64,000 nucleotides of DNA from Mangrovicoccus ximenensis (GCF_003056725.1 NZ_QBKZ01000002.1:58948-122947), one strand, 5' to 3'; shown: positions 40,395-49,639, counted from the first letter of the stretch. Translations and numbers: made by a program. Notes: generated from the sequence alone by a model not told the origin.

Positions 40395-41303
40395 TCAGCC
40401 GCCTTGCGCGGCCGGGCGCTTCAGCGACATCCCGATCCCCGTCACCGCCAGCGCGATGGCTGCGACCTGCAGCTGGCTGGGAATGCTGTGCAGCATCGGG
40501 ATCGCCATCAGGATCGCCATCGGCGGCACCATCGCGAAGAACAGCGAGGCCCGCGCCGCGCCGAGCCGCGACACCGTCAGCGCAAAGAAGGCGAAAGCCA
40601 GCGCACCGCCGCCCACGCCCTGGTAGAGCACCTGCTCGGCCCAGCCCGAGGCGGCGACCGCCGGCCAGTCGGCAAGCAGCAGGTAGACCGGCGTCACCGC
40701 TGCCCCCGAGATCACCGTGATCAGCGACGCGACCTGCAGTGCCGGCAGCTTCCAGCGGCCGACCAGATAGGTATAGCCGCCCCACATCGCCCCGCCGGTG
40801 GCGAAGCCCGCATCGCCGAGAAAGGTCGAGCCGCTCAGCTCCTCCGGGGCGGAGGAGGCATCGATGCCGACCAGCGCCAGCCCGGCCACCATCAGCCCCA
40901 TGCCGCAGAGGCGGCGCTGCGAGGGCCGGTCTCCGTCGAGCAGCCAGACCAGCAGGTTCGCCGTCATCATAGAGGCGCAGGGCGTGATGATCACCGCATG
41001 GCTCAGCGGAGAGGCCTGGAAGCTCGAGGCGATCACGAAGGCAAAGGCCGGTCCAGCCAGCAACGCCAGCGGCAGGAAGCGCCGGGCCGGGATGGCAGGC
41101 GCGCTGCGTGCCAGCCACAGCACCGGCAGCATCACCAGCCCGCCGCCGAAAAAGCGCAGGAAGACCAGGTCGGCGGCGCGGAACCCGTCTGCCATGCCGA
41201 TCTTCGAGCCGATATTGTACATGCTCCAGATGAGCACGGTGATGGAACCGAAAATGGTTCCGGCAAGGTACGGATGTACCTTCGGAAAATCTATGCGTGT
41301 CAT
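40395..41303 (-). CDS. EamA (DMT) family permease
   Basis: About 302 residues with ten membrane segments in two EamA repeats, starting LAGTIFGSITVLIWSMYNIG and FLRFFGGGLVMLPVLW, then MTANLLVWLLDGDRPSQRRL; second repeat AMWGGYTYLVGRWKLPALQV and FFAMVPPMAILMAIPMLHSI. Such carriers export metabolites or amino acids. The start at 41303 is preferred because the longer frame upstream is low-complexity leader. It appears complete. Confidence 0.88.
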   Translation of the reverse strand: MTRIDFPKVHPYLAGTIFGSITVLIWSMYNIGSKIGMADGFRAADLVFLRFFGGGLVMLPVLWLARSAPAIPARRFLPLALLAGPAFAFVIASSFQASPLSHAVIITPCASMMTANLLVWLLDGDRPSQRRLCGMGLMVAGLALVGIDASSAPEELSGSTFLGDAGFATGGAMWGGYTYLVGRWKLPALQVASLITVISGAAVTPVYLLLADWPAVAASGWAEQVLYQGVGGGALAFAFFALTVSRLGAARASLFFAMVPPMAILMAIPMLHSIPSQLQVAAIALAVTGIGMSLKRPAAQGG

Positions 41304-41667
41304 TGCGTTCTGCTTCTGTTGCGCCGGAAGGCCCGGGCCGGCCGGATGTCTCTTGGCCGCGCGGATCCGCTGTCTCCAACAAAATTTGCGATTAATGAAC
41401 GTGTTAGTCAAGTCGGACATCCGCTGCGCCGGATGAAATTTCCCGTTCCAACAGAATGACTTGACCAGGGCGGGAAGCAGGGTTGCGGCCTCCGAATGGC
41501 GCTGCGTCCGCAGAAAAGGCGCATCCGTGGTAAAGATTAGTCATTGACGAAGAAAGTCGCATATGGATAACTCCGGTCCAGAGGAGGCTGCCAGCGTCGG
41601 CGCCCCGGCGGGAGAGGCCGGGCGCATCGGGACCGGGCGGCAGAAGACATGACATGGGAGGAAGGAC

Positions 41668-41785
41668 ATGACGGATTACATCGTCATCGGCGCAGGCTCT
41701 GCCGGCGCCGTGCTCGCGAAAAGGCTTTCGGCGGACCCGTCGGTCAAGGTTACCGTGATCGAGGCCGGCGGCTGGGACCGCAGCC
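41668..41785 (+). pseudogene. GMC oxidoreductase (choline dehydrogenase-like), 5' fragment
   Basis: GGGAGGAAGG precedes the ATG by 3 bp; [20 protein letters not shown], then [20 protein letters not shown], is the N-terminal FAD-binding GxGxxG Rossmann motif of GMC enzymes. It is cut after about 39 codons and meets the C-terminus of ygfZ on the other strand. Confidence 0.75.
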
Positions 41786-41815
41786 CGAGAACCCGGCCGC
41801 GCTGGCCGCGCTGGC

Positions 41816-42625
41816 TCACGCTTCTTCGAGCACCGCCACGCTGGCCGCGCCCGCCGTCATCGCGTCGCCCACCCGGTCGAAGCGCAGGAAGGCGAGGCCG
41901 GTGCCCTCCGCCTGGCTGTAGAGCGTGCCGGCGGTCACCCCGCCCGACAGGATTTCGGTGCCGACCGGCACGGGTTCCGAGACCGAGACCCGCTTCAGCC
42001 CCTTGCGCAGCTCCAGCTTGTGCTTCATCCGCGCGACGATTTCCTGGCCGACGAAGCAGCCCTTGCGGAAATCGACGCCGTTGAGCCGGTCGAAGCCGAC
42101 CTCGAGAATGTAGGTGTCGTCGGGGATCAGCTCGACCCCGGCCTCGGGCACCGCGAGCTTCACCCGGCGGGCCTCGATCTCCTGCGCGACTTCGGGCGAC
42201 TCGGCGAGGTCGGTGCCGTAGCGGCGCCAGCCCAGATCGGGATGGCGCGGATCGGCGAAGCCGTCGGCGGGGACTGGCCCGAGCCCGCGCTCCACCGACA
42301 GCTCCGCCGGTTCGATCGCCACCTTGGCGCGCAGCTTGTACATCGCCAGCTTCTGCGCCACGGCGGCAGCCTGGCCGCCGGGCAGATCCATCAGCACCGC
42401 GTCGGGGCCGTCCGGGATCAGGAAGAAATCCGACATGTACTTGCCCTGCGGCGTCAGCAGCGCGGAATAGACCGCGCCCGCGTCGAGCCGCTTGGTGTCG
42501 TTGGTGATCAGGCCCTGCAGGAAGTCGCGGGCCTCCGGTCCGGAGATGCGCAGCACCGTCCGTGGCCGTTGAGTTTGGTCTGGCAGCAATTTAGGTCTCC
42601 CGGTAAGGGGCGCGTTCGGGGTCAA
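41816..42625 (-). CDS. ygfZ: Folate-binding protein YgfZ/GcvT-like
   Basis: The reading [40 protein letters not shown] and the family signature [16 protein letters not shown] (K-G-C-x-x-G-Q-E) identify YgfZ, which helps mature or repair iron-sulfur enzymes with tetrahydrofolate. The C-terminus VAVLEEA is complete. The start is uncertain: a TTG at 42625, or a TTG at about 42585 after GGGAG. The 5' region may have been altered, since a normal ATG is lacking. Confidence 0.82.
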   Translation of the reverse strand: MTPNAPLTGRPKLLPDQTQRPRTVLRISGPEARDFLQGLITNDTKRLDAGAVYSALLTPQGKYMSDFFLIPDGPDAVLMDLPGGQAAAVAQKLAMYKLRAKVAIEPAELSVERGLGPVPADGFADPRHPDLGWRRYGTDLAESPEVAQEIEARRVKLAVPEAGVELIPDDTYILEVGFDRLNGVDFRKGCFVGQEIVARMKHKLELRKGLKRVSVSEPVPVGTEILSGGVTAGTLYSQAEGTGLAFLRFDRVGDAMTAGAASVAVLEEA

Positions 42626-42657
42626 AGATGACCTAAACGCTCAGGAAAGGAAAGGTC

Positions 42658-43248
42658 ATGGCGGCGCCGATTTCGGTTGTGATGCCGGTTTTGAACGCCG
42701 GCGATGTCTTGCCAAGCACGTTGCAGGCCGTTCTGCCCGCCCTGACCGCGGGGCTGGTGCATGAACTGATCTTCGCCGATGGCGGTTCGGCCGATGCGAC
42801 GCTGGAGATCGCCGACGAGGTGGGGGCCGTGGTCGTGCCGGGTCCGCCGGGGCGGGGCGGACAGCTGGCGCGCGGCGTGGCGGCGGCCTCGGGCGAGTGG
42901 ATCCTGGTGCTGCATGCCGATACGCAGCTGTCGGGCGACTGGGTGAAGGCGCTGGCCGGTCACATGGCGGCAGGGCCGGACCATGCGGGCTATTTCCCGC
43001 TGCGCTTCCGCGCCTCGGGGCTGGCGCCGGCCTGGGTGGCAGGCTGGGCCAACTGGCGCGCGCGGGTGCTGGGGCTGCCCTATGGCGACCAGGGCCTGTT
43101 CCTGTCGCGGCGGCTCTATGACCAGACCGGCGGCTATCCCGACATTCCGCTGATGGAGGACGTTGCGCTGGCGCGGGCGCTCAAGGGGCGGCTGCGGGCG
43201 CTCGACGGCCTCGCCGAAACCAGCGCGGCGCGCTACGAGGCCGAGGGT
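42658..43248 (+). pseudogene. TIGR04283-type glycosyltransferase, 3'-truncated
   Basis: MAAPISVVMPVLNAGDVLPS, ELIFADGGSADATLEIADEV, VVVPGPPGRGGQLARGVAAA, SGEWILVLHADTQLSGDWVK, LPYGDQGLFLSRRLYDQTGG and PDIPLMEDVALARAL match the small GT2 enzymes often paired with a TIGR04282 partner (arsenosugar-type clusters). About 197 residues are seen; only the last about 25 are missing after YEAEGW. AGGAAAGGAAAGG precedes the ATG. Confidence 0.82.
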
Positions 43249-43249
43249 T

Positions 43250-43417
43250 GGACACGGCGCGGGGCGAAGACCGCGCCCTTGGCCGCGCCGCGGCGAAGCC
43301 CTGCAGCTCGGGCCGCAGGATGCGGACGATCTCGCGGTCGGGCCAGGCGCCTTCGGCGACGGGTGCGGGACCGTCGCCCAGCGGGACGACATGGGCGGCA
43401 GGGGGAAAACCGGACAT
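43250..43417 (-). pseudogene. Unidentified N-terminal gene fragment
   Basis: MSGFPPAAHVVPLGDGPAPV then AEGAWPDREIVRILRPELQG reads like a real protein start, divergent from the DUF484 gene. It breaks after about 50 codons at the glycosyltransferase junction. I cannot name the family. Confidence 0.35.
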
Positions 43418-43551
43418 CGGATCACTCGTTCTCTGAAGGACACGCCCCGAGCCTGACGGCCCGCGCGGCGCCGTCAAGGGTTCGGAGATTCCCTTGCGGC
43501 GGAAAATGGGGTAGCCTCGCAGCAAACAAGAAGACCGAGGCACCAGAGCAG

Positions 43552-44247
43552 ATGACCCATATCGAAACGGCGAGCGCCGTGAAGCCGGACGTGCGCGACC
43601 AGATCCTCAGGAATGCGGCCGCCGTGCTGGAGGACACCGAGCTGATGGCCGCGCTGATCGCCGCCGATGACGGGATGCGCGGCAAGAACGTGATCGACCT
43701 CAGGGGGCTGGCGATCGCGCGGCTGGAGGACCGGCTGTCGCGGCTGGAATCCACGCATCAGAACGTCCTGTCGGCCTCCTACGAGAATGTCTCGACCACC
43801 ACGCAGGTGCACCGCGCGATCCTCTCGATGATCGCGCCCTTGCAGCTCGAGGCCTTCCTCGACTGCCTCGGCAGCGACGTGGCGGACATCCTGCGCGCCG
43901 CCTCGATCCGGATCCTGGTCGAGGGCCGCATGCCGATCGAACACGAGGTGCTGGTGCCGGTGGGCGTGGGCGACATCACCCGCTACATCGACAGCTGGCG
44001 CTCCGGCCGCCCGGTGCCGATCGCGCTGCGCCGCGTCCCCGGGAAAATGCCCCGCCTGCATGACGAAAGCCGCGGGCCGATCCGCAGCGAGGCGCTCTAC
44101 CGGCTGGAGCTGGGCGACACCGCCCCCGCCGCGCTGCTGGCGATCGGCGCTGCCGATCCCGACCAGTACCTGCCGAGCCACGCGACCGACCTGCTCGAAC
44201 TCTTCGGCCGGGTCTGCGAACGCACCCTGCGGGGGCTGCTGGCGTGA
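43552..44247 (+). CDS. DUF484 family protein
   Basis: A complete 231-residue protein: VRDQILRNAAAVLEDTELMA, ALIAADDGMRGKNVIDLRGL, AIARLEDRLSRLESTHQNVL (coiled coil), a GAF-like middle, and SEALYRLELGDTAPAALLAI with GAADPDQYLPSHATDLLELF. DUF484 genes conservatively precede xerC in proteobacteria, as here with a 4-bp overlap. The function is unknown. Confidence 0.9.
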   Translation: MTHIETASAVKPDVRDQILRNAAAVLEDTELMAALIAADDGMRGKNVIDLRGLAIARLEDRLSRLESTHQNVLSASYENVSTTTQVHRAILSMIAPLQLEAFLDCLGSDVADILRAASIRILVEGRMPIEHEVLVPVGVGDITRYIDSWRSGRPVPIALRRVPGKMPRLHDESRGPIRSEALYRLELGDTAPAALLAIGAADPDQYLPSHATDLLELFGRVCERTLRGLLA

Positions 44248-44762
44248 TCGACCTCCCCCCCGCCACGCGCGACCTGCTGGAACGCTGGCTGACCTCGCTG
44301 AGGGCGCTCGACGATGCGTCGAACGCGACGATCCTGGCCTATGGCGGCGACCTGCGCGACTATCTGGGCTTCATGGCCGGCTATCTCGAGGGCGGCGCCG
44401 CACCGTCCAGCCTGCGCGGGGTCGACCTGACCGCGATGCGCGCCTGGATGGCGCACGAAACCGGCAAGGGGCTGGCCGCGCGGTCGCGCGCCCGGGCGCT
44501 CTCGGCGGTCAAGAGCTTCTACAACTGGTGGTCCGAGCGCGAGGGCTTCGACGTCACCGCCGTGCTCTCGACCCGGTCCCCGCGCTATACCCGCAAGCTG
44601 CCCCGGCCGCTGACCGAAGATGCCGCCAAGGCGCTGCTGGAAACGGTGGAGCTGCAGGCCCGCGACCCCTGGGTGGCGGCGCGCGACGTGGCGGTGGTGA
44701 CGCTGCTCTATGGCTGCGGGCTGCGCATCTCCGAGGCGCTGGGGCTCGATGCCGGCCAGGTA
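44244..44762 (+). pseudogene. xerC: Tyrosine recombinase XerC, 3'-truncated
   Basis: The N-terminal core-binding domain (LERWLTSLRALDDASNATIL, FMAGYLEGG, ARSRARALSAVKSFYNWWSE) and the start of the catalytic domain up to the first catalytic Arg (LLYGCGLRISEALGL) are present. The remaining Lys, HxxR, His and Tyr are missing; the frame enters an IS end at 44763. XerC with XerD resolves chromosome dimers at dif, so an intact copy would be expected elsewhere. Confidence 0.88.
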
Positions 44763-44785
44763 GCCGGGTGTCCGGATTTTGGGGA
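44763..44785. repeat. Insertion-sequence end cutting xerC
   Basis: GGTGTCCGGATTTTGGGGAC lies exactly where the xerC reading stops. It has the look of a terminal repeat of an IS3/IS21-like element; no transposase follows, only about 115 bp of unassigned sequence. Confidence 0.4.
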
Positions 44786-44901
44786 CCACCTCAGGGAAAG
44801 GGGCATCACGTCCCGACGCAGACTTCTGCTACATTGCCCAGCGGACGACAGGATGCCTTGCAGCAGCGGTGCCGCTCCGGCGCCGGGGCGCGGTCTCGCC
44901 T

Positions 44902-44924
44902 GCGGAGCCCGCAAAGGGCTCCGC
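44902..44924 (-). terminator. Hairpin after the amphi-Trp gene
   Basis: Minus strand GCGGAGCCC-TTTGC-GGGCTCCGC, a 9-bp stem just downstream of the stop. The T-run is weak. Confidence 0.5.
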
Positions 44925-44938
44925 GCTGCGGGGAGCGC

Positions 44939-45211
44939 TCAGGAGCTGATCTTGGGCGCGCCCTTCTGGGCCGGTTCCGCCGCGGGATCGGTCCAGGAAA
45001 CGCGCAGGCTGACCCGGCATTCGCCGTCCTCGCGCTCGGCGCGCAGGCGCAGGTTCATCAGCCCGGCGGTCTGCAGCACCATTTCGCTGTCATCGTCGCC
45101 GAGCGTCAACTCGCCCTTGGAGAAGCCCTTGGACAGCGCGGTCAGCAGGGTCTTGATCGTCTTCGCGTCCTGCAGGGAGTCATGCGAGAAACGGGTGGTC
45201 TTGTCGGCCAT
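44939..45211 (-). CDS. Amphi-Trp domain protein
   Basis: A 90-residue protein: DAKTIKTLLTALSKGFSKGE, LTLGDDDSEMVLQTAGLMNL and RLRAEREDGECRVSLRVSWT. It matches the small amphi-Trp domain named for an amphipathic pattern with a conserved Trp (here in RVSWTD). It lies 14 bp downstream of the metallophosphoesterase gene, with which it is often paired. The function is unknown. The reading is complete. Confidence 0.75.
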   Translation of the reverse strand: MADKTTRFSHDSLQDAKTIKTLLTALSKGFSKGELTLGDDDSEMVLQTAGLMNLRLRAEREDGECRVSLRVSWTDPAAEPAQKGAPKISS

Positions 45212-45225
45212 TGCGGTCCTTCCGT

Positions 45226-46498
45226 TCAGGCGGCGCGCCCGGGCGCGAAATGCTTGGCACGCGGATAGTCGCGGCTGAGACCGATCACATCTCCGCTGGG
45301 GAAGATCAAGGTCGCGCCGGCGCCGATGCCGTCGAGCCCCTCGAGGCTGCGCGAGGCGCGGTCGAGCGTGACATCGGCCTCGAGATGCAGCAGCCCCTGC
45401 TTGGCCAGCAGCCGCTGGCCGGCATGGTTGTTGACATGGCCCTGCACCACCATGTGGATGCCGCGCCGGTGCAGGAGCCCGACGCCCTCCTCGCCGAGCG
45501 CCCAGTCGGAGGCGCGGTACTTGGTCCGCACCAGGTTGGCGAGCGGGCCGAAATAGAAATCGAGCGTCGGGGCCTCGGCGCCCGCGCGGTAGGCGGCATT
45601 CACCGCCCCGGTGCCGCCCTCGGCCAGCAGCCGGCACATCCGGTCGCAGAGCCCGGCATGCACGAAAAGCAGCGAGCCCATGCGCGCGACCACATCCATT
45701 TCCTCGTAGAACCAAGCATAGGCGCCGCGCGGGGCGAAGAACACGTCCCGGCATTTCAGCACCGCGGCCAGCAATTCGCGGCCCGACAGCCCGGTGCGGT
45801 CCAGAGCCTTGGCGAACTGGCCGCGTTTCTCTTCGAGCTTGCGGATCTCCTTGGCGATGGCCTTCTCCGGCAGGCGTCCCCGCGCGGCGGCCGCGAAGGT
45901 GGCGGGCCAGTCCGGACCGGGCGAGAGCCGTGCCAGGCAGGCGGCGTCATCCGGGAGCGCCGCCAGATCCTCGGGCGTGACGAAGCGGTCGAAGACTTCG
46001 CGCAGCGCCGGCAGGATCTTGCGGCCCATGCGCAGGAAAATGTGCTCGGTCATCGGCGTGCGCGGGCCAGCCAAGGCGGTGACGGCGAGCCGCAGCCGCA
46101 GGTCGTGATTGCCCGCAAGGATGGTCAGCGCGGCGCCGGTGGCGCGCAGATCGGCCAGCGCGTCGAGCATCGCGAGATTGCTCGGGCCCTTGTCGAGGCA
46201 GTCGCCGCCGAGGATGATCCGCGCCGCGCGGCCGAACTCGGTCAGCTCGAAGCCCTTGCGCCCGAATGCGGCTGACGGCAGCAAGCTGACGGCGCAGAAG
46301 CCTTCGCGGTCCTGGCCGGGCACCAGCCTGCGGGCCACGGGGCCGTTACCGGGCAGGCAAGATGACGAAGGCATCCATGGCCGCGTGGTCGGACAGGCAA
46401 AGCGGCACGCGCCCGATGCCCATGCCCGGCGGCAGGCTGGCCCGGCCGCTTGGGGTGCTGCGGCTGAAATCCGCGGGAGACCCGGCGCACGGCTCCAT
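45226..46498 (-). pseudogene. Metallophosphoesterase with damaged N-terminus
   Basis: Clear motifs are ARIILGGDCLDKGPSNLAML (GDxxDxG), TILAGNHDLRLRLAVT (GNHD), LLFVHAGLCDRMCRLLAEGG and HMVVQGHVNNHAGQRLLA (GHxxxH), a calcineurin-like fold with a dimetal centre. The first motif (DxH) is expected near RVPLCLSDHAAMDAFV, but the reading is SDHAAM rather than SDPHA, and the frame then shifts near 46345. About 380 codons to the natural stop follow. The gene therefore looks recently damaged, not fragmentary. Confidence 0.75.
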
Positions 46499-46605
46499 GA
46501 TTCCGACGGAACGCAGGCCTGGCCCGCCGCGGGCGGTTCCAGGGCGCTTCGGCCTTTTGCGCGCGCCACACGCGGTCTTGCCTGTTCCGTCCCGTCCAAG
46601 TATGC

Positions 46606-46627
46606 GTTGTATGATTGTATAACAATC
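46606..46627. promoter_or_regulatory. GntR-like operator upstream of binding-protein gene
   Basis: TTGTATGATTGTATAACAAT contains TTGTAT and ATAACAA arms and is strongly AT-rich against the background. It resembles TTGTATACAA sites of FCD-type GntR repressors and lies 14 bp before the start codon, overlapping the likely promoter or leader. Confidence 0.5.
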
Positions 46628-46639
46628 TAGAGGTGCCAA

Positions 46640-47554
46640 ATGTACCGGCTGACCATGAATCTCGGCGATCCGACCGAGGCGCGGATCTACTATCTGCCGC
46701 ATGTGCTTGCGGAGCGGCTGGGCTTCTTCGCCGGGCAGGGGCTCCGGGTGGAGGCCGTGCAGAGCCTGTCGGGCGGCCAGACCGTCAATGGCGGCCAGAT
46801 CCCCTCGGTGCTCGACGGCAGTGCCGACCTGACCATCGGCGGGCCGATGGTGACGATGAAGCTGGCGGAAGAGGGGCAGCGGCTGGTCAGCTTCGCCGCC
46901 GCGGTCCGGTCGAACCCCTGGGTCGTGCTCGCCCGCGAGCCGGTCCCTGGCTTCGCCCTGTCCGACCTGGCCGGGCAGCGGGTCTTCGACCTCGCCAAGA
47001 TCGGCACGGCGGGCTTCATCTTCGATGCGGTCATGGCCGAGCAGGGGATCGCGGCCGAGCGCGTGGAGCCGGAGGCCGCTGCAACCGTCGGCGACTTCCT
47101 CGCCTCGGACATGGACTTCGCGATCCATCACCTGCATGCCGCCGCGCCGCTGATGGCCGAGGGGCGAATCCATGCCCTCTGCAGCCTGGCCGGGGCGACC
47201 GGCGGGGTGCCCTGGAGTGCCTATATCGCGCGGCCCGGAGCGATCGATGCCGGCCCGCAGGCCTTTGCTGCCTTCACCCGGGCCATCGCCCAGGCGCTGG
47301 CCTGGCTCGCGGAGGCGGATGCCGGGAAGGTGGCGGAAACGGTCGCCCCCGCCTTCCCCGATCTCGCGCCGGAGGTGATCGCGCGGATCGTCGATCTCTA
47401 CCGCACGGCCGGGCTCTGGCCGCAGGACCACCGCATCCCGGCCGGGGACATGCTGCGTTTCGGACGGCTGCTGAAGGCCTCCGGCTGGCTCCGGGAGCTG
47501 CCCGATCCGGCGGGGCTGACACGGGATCTGCTGGCGGAGGCGGCCAATGCCTGA
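46640..47554 (+). CDS. NMT1/THI5-like substrate-binding protein
   Basis: A 304-residue protein: TEARIYYLPHVLAERLGFFA, GQTVNGGQIPSVLDGSADLT, IGGPMVTMKLAEEGQRLVSF, VFDLAKIGTAGFIFDAVMAE and FPDLAPEVIARIVDLYRTAG. It has the two-lobed fold of SsuA/ThiY-type proteins that bind pyrimidine or sulfonate-like ligands for ABC uptake. No signal peptide is visible, so it may act in the cytoplasm or as a sensor. It overlaps a hydantoinase-like gene by 8 bp, suggesting a pyrimidine/hydantoin ligand (inference). Confidence 0.82.
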   Translation: MYRLTMNLGDPTEARIYYLPHVLAERLGFFAGQGLRVEAVQSLSGGQTVNGGQIPSVLDGSADLTIGGPMVTMKLAEEGQRLVSFAAAVRSNPWVVLAREPVPGFALSDLAGQRVFDLAKIGTAGFIFDAVMAEQGIAAERVEPEAAATVGDFLASDMDFAIHHLHAAAPLMAEGRIHALCSLAGATGGVPWSAYIARPGAIDAGPQAFAAFTRAIAQALAWLAEADAGKVAETVAPAFPDLAPEVIARIVDLYRTAGLWPQDHRIPAGDMLRFGRLLKASGWLRELPDPAGLTRDLLAEAANA

Positions 47555-47777
47555 CCTGAGGATTTCCGGCGCTCTCGCCATCTGCCCGGACGGTGCGCAG
47601 CCGCTCGACGTCACCGTCACCGGCGGCACCATCGACGGCCTGCATGCCCCGGGAACCGGACCGGAGGCGGCCCGGACGATCGACGCCGGCGGGCTCTGGC
47701 TCATGCCCGGCGCGATCGACGCGCATACCCATTTCACCGCCTGCGGGCCGGATCGCGGCGCGGAGGTCTTCGAGAGC
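47547..47777 (+). pseudogene. Dihydropyrimidinase/hydantoinase-type amidohydrolase, 5' fragment
   Basis: MPDLRISGALAICPDGAQPL then DVTVTGGTIDGLHAPG, TIDAGGLWLMPGAIDAHTHF carries the HxH metal motif (DAHTHF) of cyclic amidohydrolases. After about 76 codons (GAEVFES) the reading ends in unrelated sequence. It overlaps the upstream binding-protein gene and was probably its operon partner. Confidence 0.8.
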
Positions 47778-48693
47778 CACTTTTGCATGCTGAGGCACAC
47801 CTGGCACGAGTCCGGGGAGCGATGGAGCTGGTAGATCGAATTCATGGTTAACGCGATCTGCCATCCGGCTGCCTGGCAGCCTTCGTCATGTCTCGCGTTA
47901 CGCGACCGTCCGTTCTCGGAATTCCCCGTTTGCAACGTGGGAGCTGGGAACACGTAAGTCCGGACGGCAGCAACCCACCGGCAAAACAAACCCATTTAAA
48001 TCCACCGTTGACGCCGAGGCGCTGGTCCTGCTGCGCCGCGTCCCAGACGGGCTTCGCCTCCAGGTCATCCCGCCTCAGCACCTCGATCGCTCCAAATCCG
48101 GCCGACAGGACGACGGTAACGCCAGCGTCCAAGGCGTAGAGCTGGCGCCGCACAGCCTCGAAGCGAACTCTTCGACAACAACATCGCGCCCGACGACTCC
48201 CGCGCGGCCATGACGAGGCAGGCGCTGGAAAGCGACGGGGTGAGCCCGTCACTCCTGTCCCTGTTCTTGGGACACGGCTGCCTGTGGGACGCCCTTCGGA
48301 ACATCTCCCCGTAACAGGTTGCTCAACGAAAAGGTGAGAGCACCTAGGGACCGGCACGGCCGCCGAAGGGGCCTGGCGCCTAGCATTGATCGGCTTGATC
48401 GGATTTGGCTACGGGTCCCTCTTGGCCGAGGAGCACAGCCGGGGGGCGCGCGGAGCCCGACTCTAAACGATTCGCCCTATGCGCTTAAGGACTGACCTCA
48501 CTTTAATGTATATACATAATAAATATGGAAACTTACCGTGAAAAATTCTAGCTTCAATCCTCACCATGGAGGGGAGTAGCATATTAGCCTCGTCCCCTGT
48601 GGGAGCATACGAAATTTGTCGCCCAATTGTCGCCCATCTCAGCGCAAGAGGCCCCCGAAAATCGCAAAACCGGCTCTAAGTTCTTGATTTTAT
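47778..48693. other. Unassigned, partly AT-rich stretch next to tRNA-Thr
   Basis: No gene could be named. A plus-strand segment near 48160-48310 (MTRQALESDGVSPSLLSLFL then GHG) vaguely resembles the end of an integrase-type protein. From about 48480 to 48560 the composition drops sharply to AT-rich (ATGTATATACATAATAAATA), unlike the rest of the window. Position beside a tRNA gene fits the remains of an integrated element. Confidence 0.4.
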
Positions 48694-48770
48694 TGGTGCC
48701 CCCACACGGACTCGAACCGCGGACCCACTGATTACAAATCAGTTGCTCTACCAGCTGAGCTATAGGGGCA
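48694..48770 (-). tRNA. tRNA-Thr (UGU)
   Basis: The minus strand folds as a complete cloverleaf. The acceptor is TGCCCCT/GGGGGCA, the D-arm AGCTCAGCTGGTAGAGC, and the anticodon stem ACTGA-TTTGTAA-TCAGT with anticodon TGT (threonine). The T-arm has GTTCGAGTC, and CCA is encoded at the 3' end (48694-48696). Confidence 0.95.
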
Positions 48771-49081
48771 TCGACGCTCTGAATGGGGCCTGGACTTAAG
48801 GAGAAGGTGTCCCAACCATGCGTCGATTTCACGGCAGGAATATCAGGTGACTGGAGTCTCTGCAAGACGGAGCCGGACCGCCCGGTCCCTACGCTGCGCC
48901 CGCATGGCCGCCAGTTGATGCGGACCGTCCGGGAGTCCACTTACGATCCCACCTTGTTCCTTTTTTCACCTTCCCTGGAACTGCCCCCTCCTGCATTCAG
49001 ACGGGCGGGACAGGATGGCGCATGGCCTGTCGGCCGGGACGGAAGGCGGCGGTTCCCGCGGAGATGCTGCCGCCGAACACC
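48771..49081. other. Unassigned stretch upstream of tRNA-Thr
   Basis: It should contain the tRNA promoter on the minus strand. I see no coding sequence; frames on both strands lack recognisable motifs. It ends at a palindromic insert and IS3 relic. Confidence 0.4.
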
Positions 49082-49125
49082 GAGCCATGTCGCGCCATCG
49101 CTCCGGGCGGCCATCGCGAATGCCC
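49082..49125. repeat. Palindromic insert, subfamily 2, before IS3 relic
   Basis: GAGCCATGTCGCGCCATCGC then TCCGGGCGGCCATCGCGAAT. It shares GAGCCATGTCGCGCCAT with the block at 17689 and again lies at the edge of a transposase remnant. Confidence 0.55.
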
Positions 49126-49265
49126 TGGAACCGCTTGGCGGTTGGGGGCGGGATATCGCGGGCGGCGCTCCCCAAGTGGCGCGCCGAGGCGCGGGCGGAG
49201 GGAAAGCTGCTGCCCGAGGCCGACGCGCCTGCCGAAGACCGGACGTCCCGGGACAGTCGCCGGGG
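49126..49265 (+). mobile_element. IS3-type orfA relic
   Basis: GISRAALPKWRAEARAEGKL then LPEADAPAEDRTSRDSRR resembles the N-terminal helix-turn-helix OrfA of IS3 elements (GISExTLYxWRKxARAEGRLLP). Only about 45 codons remain. Confidence 0.5.
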
Positions 49266-49280
49266 ACCGCCACCGGTCCG

Positions 49281-49315
49281 GGAGGTCGCGGGTTCGAGCC
49301 CCGTCAACCGCGCCA
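49281..49315 (+). pseudogene. 3' fragment of a tRNA (tRNA-Asp-like)
   Basis: GGAGGTCGCGGGTTCGAGCC then CCGTCAACCGCGCCA forms a T-stem/loop (GCGGG-TTCGAGC-CCCGT) and 3' acceptor strand with CCA. The wording resembles alphaproteobacterial tRNA-Asp. The 5' half is absent: an IS3 relic precedes it. Confidence 0.6.
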
Positions 49316-49615
49316 CCGCTTCAGGAAGTCCTGGAAGGCCTCCTGCTCGTCCTCGAGGCGGCGCAGGGTCTCGGCCTTGTAGGCGTCGAAGGCGCTGTTG
49401 CCGGAGGACTGGAAGGCGTATTTGGCGGTCTTCATCTTGCGGGCGTTCTTGCAGCCGGAAAACATGCGTTTGCTCCAGATCATGTAGGCGAGAAGGGCGA
49501 GGCCGACAGGCCAGAAGAATATGAAACCGAGAACCATGGCCGCGATCCAGGCGCCCTTGCCGCGCTGGTCGAGCCATTGTTCCGCCTGGCCGGGCCAGGA
49601 AGCGACTGCGTTCAT
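49304..49615 (-). pseudogene. DUF2852 membrane protein, C-terminus cut at tRNA fragment
   Basis: MNAVASWPGQAEQWLDQRGK, then GAWIAAMVLGFIFFWPVGLA with LLAYMIWSKRM, and AFDAYKAETLRRLEDEQEAF followed by QDFLKRW, match DUF2852 (one membrane helix with WPVG). Homologues continue about 20 residues beyond FLxRL; here the stop codon lies inside the tRNA fragment, so the tail is lost. Three palindromic operator-like sites lie upstream. The role of the family is unknown. Confidence 0.75.
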
Positions 49616-49639
49616 CTTGGTCTCCCTTGGTGTGTCCTT

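Noticed and set aside
48160-48310. Integrase gene next to tRNA-Thr
   Set aside because: Only a short stretch is vaguely similar to an integrase end; not enough to call a gene.
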